From: Adiantum capillus-veneris
Taxonomy: Eukaryota; Streptophyta; Polypodiopsida; Polypodiales; Pteridaceae
DNA: 64,000 bases
NCBI GenBank assembly: GCA_014529385.2
Contig: CM043943.1
Location: forward strand, 100,940,355 to 101,004,354
Direction: 5' to 3'
This document shows positions 58,289 to 64,000 of the stretch, piece after piece (the first letter of the stretch is position 1; each line of letters opens with the position of its first letter). Under the pieces are notes generated by a model that had not been told where the DNA came from, made no database searches, and worked only from the letters and a program-made list of their open reading frames with translations. The translations under genes and the position numbers were made by a program.

Positions 58289-58531
58289 ATGGACTTGAAT
58301 GGTAAAGAGCACTCCAGGAAAGTAAACAGGTATCGCTTGAAGCCCTATTTGAGTCGCCTTCTACCAAAGGACCTACCAAAGATCTGTCCAAAGGCCGCTG
58401 TCTTATGTAAGTATTGTTACATGAAGCATGAGTGTAACTCCAGCCAAAATTCTGAGGGGCCAAACAATGAAGATCTCGTCAAGGACTCTGAAGCACTCTC
58501 TTTGGAAAAGATGCTCTATGATGGTACATGA
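58289..58531 (+). pseudogene. Integrase tail cut off by TAG
   Basis: Same frame as the polyprotein, separated from it only by TAG and one codon. It begins MDLNGKEHSRKVNRYRLKPY, the expected end of the GPY/F module, and ends with an acidic tail at TGA 58529. The stop fits a C-to-T change of a glutamine codon, such as deamination at a methylated CHG site. Confidence 0.8.
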
Positions 58532-58545
58532 ATATACCATCATCC

Positions 58546-58555
58546 AGGGGGAGGG
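58546..58555 (+). other. Element 2 polypurine tract
   Basis: AGGGGGAGGG at 58546-58555, four bases (CTAC) from the TG of the 3' LTR. Confidence 0.8.
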
Positions 58556-58559
58556 CTAC

Positions 58560-60735
58560 TGATAGCCGTTTTTTCGGCTCTTTGTAATTTCCACAGTGAG
58601 TTACCTCACCCTACCAAAATCACCCAAACACTGTGGCTATCCCTACCATTTCACTGTACATAGGCGTGCGTGAGTCACGGGACTTTTCCCATATCTTCTT
58701 AAAAACCCTCAGCTAGCTAGTCACTGGGCTAGGTGAGCCAAAAAAAATAAAAAAAATAAAAGTATATTATGGCCTCTTTGTGTGTAAATATTTCATTGTA
58801 TATATGGCCTAAATATAGGGATTTTTAATAATTATTTTGGTATTTTATTTAAATATTTCTACTTAGGTATGTGTTTTATGTACACCTTCTTTCATCCTCT
58901 TACACCATAATTATATTTTTTATTTTTATTTTTTTTGCCAATATGTACATACTCTAACCTCATATTTTTCCTTTATACAAATCACTCCCACATTTTCACC
59001 CTCACCCTCATGAAAAAAAAAAAAATTGATTTCTACTCATTGGTTACTTTTATTATATTATTTACTTGCATACCTTTTCCTCTTTCACCCAAAATAATTC
59101 AAGGAGGGACCATATCATATGATTCCAATATCTTTCCATATCCATAACTCCTCCATATTTTTATTATTATTTTTACTCATTATTCTAACACCATGTGCTC
59201 ATTGAGCTAAAGTCCATGAATAGTCCATACACTAGTCCCACCATGTATATATTTCTTATTTCACCAATAATCCTCCTCCATGCATGGGTCAAGGGAAACT
59301 TGAATGCTTTGTATTATAATATGACAAAGGAGGGGCTCACTCTTGGATGCATTGTACAAATTCAACAAAGGAGGGGACCACTAAAAGACTTTTGCAGGCA
59401 TAAAAAACAGGCTTTTTGGTGAGAATTTTGGCACCTATCTCCACTCCGAATTTGGAGCGGTGGTCAAAAGAGAAAATATAGCCCACGCTCTGAATAATCA
59501 CCCCAAATTTTTTCATGATTTTTGGAGCTACCAGCTGTGAGCTATGATTTTTTTAGTGGACCCCAGTTTTCCCATGCTATGCAGCCACACTCTCTCTTCC
59601 ACTTTATCATTTTCCTCTTTCACACACACTTCTCCACTCATCATCCCCATCTCTCTCACCACTCCTCTCTGCACACTGCTCACCTTCTCCTCAACCTTGA
59701 AGAATAAGAGAAACCATGGTGAACTCATACCTCCCACACACAATTCCATTCCAAAATTGACCACCTAGTCTCATTTTTCCTCCTCCAAATTACCCATATC
59801 TATCAAAAAACCACAAAATTCAGCCTCTTCTCTTAAAAGATAGCATCATGGTGGTTGATTACTCAGCTTCAATTACCTTGTCTCTCAAGGAAGGTCAAGA
59901 GTGGAGAAAAAATGTACCGTCAAAGCTAGTGGACCGTCAACAAGCGTCAAAATTGGCCCTACTCAAGACACTTGGAGCATCAACCCTGTAAGAAATCCAC
60001 CTTTTCTTACCTCTTAAGAGTTTTTCTTCCTTATTTGTATCCTACATGGATACTCCCATTGTAAATATTCAATTCCATTTGTAAATTAATACTAACTCTA
60101 CTAACACTAACCCACTATGAAAAGTCCTATCACCTCCATTTCTCTCCTCTCTCTTTCCCCACCAACTTCTTGATAATTCCAAGCAAAAGAAATTAGATAA
60201 ATTGCAGAAAATCTAACCCAACCATGGATAGAGGAGTAACCCTAGCCTTCAAAATTGCTATAAAAGGAGGGTGTAGCTAGCATAAAAGGGGGAGCCATAA
60301 GCAAGAGCACTATGCTATAGCTTGAGAAGCCAAGCTCAACCTCTCTAGAAGGAGCTCTTGAGTGGAAGCTCATTGTCTTATGCATGTGCATGTGTTGTAA
60401 TAGGGGATTAGCAAGGGAAATCTATGCCATTGTAAGAGAGAGAGAGTGATCATTCAATTGAGAGTAGGAAATCTATCATTTCTCCTACTAGTGTAAGCCC
60501 AACATTCGCTGAATCAAGGAGGGTGGATTTGGACTAATCTTGGATATTTTGTCTCCCTTCCAACGTGAAGTAATGGACAACAATGATGCGTAAGTGTCTT
60601 GGTTTTTTTTTAAGTTCTTGATAGCTTGTCTCTGGTGTTGTCATCAATCTAGCCATAAATCCCACATACTGTAAGAGGGCGACAGGGTGGAGAGGACTCC
60701 CCTGGCCTTAAGACAGTGATTGGGGTGCCTGAGCA

Positions 60736-60783
<48 letters not shown>

Positions 60784-61045
60784 TGTGTTTTAGTGTGTGA
60801 GAGTATTCCATTGGTGTTAGGGTTAGTGTAATTCCTTGCTTGTTTGTGGGTTTCTCTAACGATTCTCCTCTTTTGCGTCCTAGTTCGCTCTTAAACTAGG
60901 TGGTGCCCCTTGTGTAGTTGGGATTTGGCGGTGGGTTTGTTGTTTTGGTTTGTGTTGTGTTGTGCCCCAGTCCCATTGAGCAGCACGGGAGCCTTGAAGG
61001 GTGTCTAGAGGCCACTCTTCTTGTTGCCCGCCCCGGACCGCCTCA
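58560..61045 (+). repeat. Element 2 3' LTR
   Basis: 2486 bp. Nearly identical to the 5' LTR except for loss of the segment matching 51092-51280 (breakpoint at 60727) and a different CT tract length (60740-60782). TATA at 60258-60266. Confidence 0.95.
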
Positions 61046-61049
61046 CTAC
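61046..61049 (+). repeat. Target site duplication of element 2, right
   Basis: CTAC directly after the CA end of the 3' LTR, matching 48921-48924. Confidence 0.7.
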
Positions 61050-61784
61050 CAATTAAACACTATTAGTCAACATAGTCATTCTACCAGTACATATATGCTA
61101 TGACTCATGAGTCCCTTTAAAGATTTCTACATATAGTAGCAATTTATGTCAAGGATGATTATGTGTCCATGCCAAGTACCTATCATAAATAAGGAACCCT
61201 TCCTAATTGAGGAAAACCATTCCATTCCAAGATCATTGTTGTTATGTGAATGCAAACGATTGACATCTATTAGAAAAACATTGTGATATTCTCCAATCAA
61301 ATTATAGTACCCAGCATATATTCAATCATGATCAAAGGCAGATAGGCATTCCTTTTATATTTTGAAGAATCTAGTAAAAGCCATATGAATTAAATTTTGG
61401 CATCCCAAACCGATACTCATTTCAATGATGTAATATATTCAAGCTACCTTCGAAACATTATGACTTGAAATTTGTAGTTTTGTTTGATCAATTGCAAAAT
61501 TAAAGGATAACCACAACCATTCTAAGTAGATGCAAAGCACCTATATGGTGATTCTTCATGTGTAAGTGTGAGGGATGATCCCGTTTCACTTGGTTGTATG
61601 TTGCTAGGTTGAGAGCCCTTTTTATGGCCACAAGGTACATACTATAGCACTGGGAATAGCAACACAATGGGCGGCCAATTACCATGAATCATGTACACTA
61701 TTTGTTATTCCTTCATAAGAAGACAATCAATCATGCTTTTTTGGCGATGAACCAAGAACAAAAAGGTGAGATGCTTCATGCATG
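61050..61784. other. Continuation of degenerate repeat, spacer
   Basis: Starts 'caattaaacactattagtcaac', a second copy of the DNA left of element 2 (48868-48912). No gene. Confidence 0.5.
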
Positions 61785-61973
61785 TGTGTGTGTGTGTGTT
61801 CAAGAGGTGTGTGTGTTCGAGACACGTTCTTGTGAATGAGAGCATTACCATGCAAGACCAAATATGGAACCTCGAGGTCACGGACTCGAGATGCAAGCCA
61901 TTGTGGTTAACATTCAGCAACAAAAGTATACATGCATGCTTTTGTGACATCCTATAAAGTTACAACAACGATG

Positions 61974-62008
<35 letters not shown>

Positions 62009-63085
62009 ATGCTATGTGTTGAGTATGGTACCTTGTGTACATCTGTGTGTAGCTATAGAGATTCCCGAGGAATTGTGAGTAGCATAATACGAAGATGTTT
62101 GCAGAGACTGAATAGGCCTGCACATATGCAGTAGAGAGATAAAGAGAGAGAGTATGGACACCGAGAATATCTCCTTAACATGCAAGCAAGGGGTGTGTTG
62201 GATTTGAGAAGTTGCAGTACAAAAAAGGATGGCCGAAGGTTATGGGCGAGGAAGAACCCTGGCAAGCGGGCAATGAGAGGCACATATCTGTGCGCGAGAT
62301 GAGGGAGAGAAAGATTAAGATAAAGAGATAAAAAGGGGGGTTTAGTGGTATGTATATGGTATTTGAGCACCTTATGGGTATATATTTATTACTCGGGGGG
62401 TGCACTATGTATTCATGTTAATGTATAACGTGAGTTTGAAAGGAGGGGTTTTAAAATACAAAAATTTAGGCAATTTAACAGAGATACATTAAAATGAGGG
62501 TTTTTTATGTTCAATTTTGGAAAATTTTCCTCAACTAAGGGGTTATTTTATTCATTCCAACATATTAAAAGAGGAGTTATTTTAATACCCCATGGATGCA
62601 CGTTATATAGGGGGGGAGGGGGGGGGGTATTGAATGGTGAACCCCCCGAGATTTATTACCACCTCAAGTAGGTGCATCTACATTGATCCAAGCCATTCAT
62701 TGTTTTTAGCATTTCACAACCCAAGTTCTCAATTCAATGTGTTGTGCATGCATCATAGATATATATCAAGTGTAGCCAAGTAGGGATAATCCGTAAGTGG
62801 AGCACTTGAAATGAATTTCTACTGAAGATGAGATGGGAGGAATATAAAAAAGACTAGGGTTTGTGGTTTGAAAGGATTATAGAATAGCATTGTGTTTTAT
62901 CCAATTGGAGATATACTAAAGGTATTAATTGACCAAGCCCCTGATAATAGGGTTATGTGACTATTTAGATTCGGCATGTATGAGATATAATCATCTGAAA
63001 AGTAGGCTAGAAAGTGCATACTAAAGAGGGAAGAGGTCGGCCAAGGGTTAGCTAAGGAATTTTCCTCTAGATAAGTGTGTGTGTG
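61785..63085 (+). repeat. TG-bounded dispersed repeat, copy 2
   Basis: Matches 45360-46350 in order and orientation; bounded by TG tracts (61785-61800 and 63077-63092), with an inner TG tract expanded to 34 bp (61975-62008). Interrupted by a MITE at 62392-62650. Confidence 0.88.
62392..62650 (+). mobile_element. hAT-like MITE, 259 bp
   Basis: Ends CTCGGGGGGTGCAC and GTGAACCCCCCGAG are inverted repeats with one mismatch over 14 bp. It is flanked by the 8-bp duplication atttatta (62384-62391 and 62651-62658), the length hAT transposases make. The paralogous repeat at 45924-45931 has a single atttatta and no insert. No coding capacity; contains a G-rich run at 62610-62629. Confidence 0.88.
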
Positions 63086-63290
63086 TGTGTGTGGCCCTCC
63101 CACATCCCAGAGGGAAGATACTCTTGGTGGAGGATAGTCCATCAAGTGTAACTATCCCCCACCAATTGCAAGAAATACTTCATAATCAGTTCCATGTTTA
63201 TAAACCACTCATTTGTACTGTGTTGAAAAGGGGTTTGATATGAGAATACCAAATTGCTGTACAATAAAGGAGTCCTCCAAGGAGGGGATA
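63086..63290. other. Spacer or copia 3' internal end
   Basis: Ends with the purine tract AAGGAGGGGATA next to a TG. No reading frame with a motif. Confidence 0.35.
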
Positions 63291-64000
63291 TGTGTTAGAA
63301 GCTGGACACACCCCATGGCATCTAACTATTCGGAAGATTATTCTTTTTGTAATTATTCATTCATTGAGGAAAACCTGATTTTTCACCTTGTAATTATTGG
63401 GACTTACCGAAGTTTCTAGATTGTATCCCAGTTTTGATAGTTAGATTGAGTAGATGGTTGATTTGGGAACTTTAGGGTTTGAGAAATTGTAAGGTATATA
63501 TACCACTTTTTGACCTTAATGAAAAACCTTTTTGTCATTTTAAAAACAAGTTTGAAGTCTCTGAGTGAGCATACTGTATACGAGAGACAGAGTGTGAGTT
63601 TCATCTTGATGCTATGTGTGATCTGGTGGTCGGAATCGAGTGCCAAGAAGTGCGAAGAAGTGCAGCGTGTTGCCCTCGACGAGCGCTACGCGCTGATACC
63701 TACATTGTGCGCGTACGGTCCGGTTTTGCGAGCTCCTTCTACGAGCTTCATCGGGTGTTTGGGTGAGCATACGTTGTCCGATTTTGCATTGCAGCATATG
63801 CACGCGTTCACATTGAGTAGAACTACACATTAGGCACTTTAGATTTCGGAAACGAAGACCTGTAGATTTCGGCCAGACATCCTACGTGTTTCTGCACCAG
63901 GTGTTTTGGGTCATGATTTTGGTTCATAAACCTTAGGGAGAGCAATCTATTGGTATTCATAGGGTCTCCTTCAAGTTCTATGGTGTTTCGAGATCGTTTG
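63291..64000 (+). repeat. Possible copia LTR, running to window end
   Basis: TGTGTTAGAAGC follows a purine tract (63279-63290), the pattern of a copia 3' LTR; TATATATACC at 63494-63503 would be its TATA box. The far end is not seen. The part 63640-63790 is unusually GC-rich and could already be outside the LTR. Confidence 0.4.

Larger units (their letters stand above)
48925..61045 (+). mobile_element. Ty3/gypsy Tat-lineage retrotransposon (element 2), young
   Basis: 12.1 kb, plus strand, with TG...CA LTRs that differ by only about nine substitutions by eye plus one 190-bp deletion, a 4-bp target duplication, primer-binding-like site, four accessory frames, one gag-pro-RT-RH-aRH-IN frame of 1677 residues, and a polypurine tract. 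The second, archaeal-type RNase H before integrase defines the Tat lineage. One in-frame TAG near the integrase end and a changed zinc-finger cysteine suggest this copy is just past activity. It is inserted in a degenerate repeat whose flanks ('taccaattaaaca', 'agtcaaca.agtcatt') occur on both sides. Confidence 0.95.

Noticed and set aside
58556-58559. CTAC before the 3' LTR as part of the LTR
   Set aside because: The same four bases precede the 5' LTR, but there they are matched after the 3' LTR, so they are the target duplication; the copy at the polypurine tract is taken as coincidence.

Overview
The window looks like intergenic, repeat-dominated nuclear DNA of a land plant. I see no host gene, tRNA, rRNA or bacterial feature. 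Evidence for a plant: full-length Ty3/gypsy LTR retrotransposons including a Tat-type element with two RNase H domains, Ty1/copia and Ty3 remnants, a Helitron, a hAT-like MITE, satellite arrays and many long (AG)n, (TG)n and (AC)n tracts. The species cannot be told; a large repeat-rich, possibly non-flowering, plant genome is a guess.

Layout. 1-1687: diverged LTR, minus strand, cut by the window edge. 2.27-5.99 kb and 15.75-19.13 kb: two related tandem repeats, the second with a monomer of about 325 bp, interrupted by a 9.75-kb Ty3 element (element 1, minus strand, 5992-15746, decayed gag/pro/RT/RH/IN). 19-26 kb: unassigned DNA with a minisatellite, a 340-bp duplication and an integrase-tail remnant. 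25.98-38.46 kb: a mosaic of repeated modules (called M1, M2, M3 here), broken by a 4.6-kb microsatellite-loaded Helitron (26455-31091) and a copia fragment. 38.5-44.7 kb: Ty3 gag and protease fossils and a copia gag with its 3' end. 44.7-48.9 kb: TG-bounded duplicated repeats. 48925-61045: a young, nearly intact Tat element (element 2). 61-64 kb: a second copy of a TG-bounded repeat carrying a MITE, then a possible copia LTR.

How the parts relate. Elements 1 and 2 belong to different pol lineages, yet share (i) a 70-residue leader peptide ORF with 43 of 70 identical residues, 28 of them encoded by different synonymous codons, and (ii) a homologous LTR block. Element 2 also has a diverged second copy of the peptide ORF and two tandem paralogous accessory ORFs with an F-box-like opening, upstream of gag. 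This shared leader module is the best candidate here for an undescribed retroelement system. Several insertions can be read against empty sites inside the window (Helitron, MITE), which makes their boundaries unusually firm.
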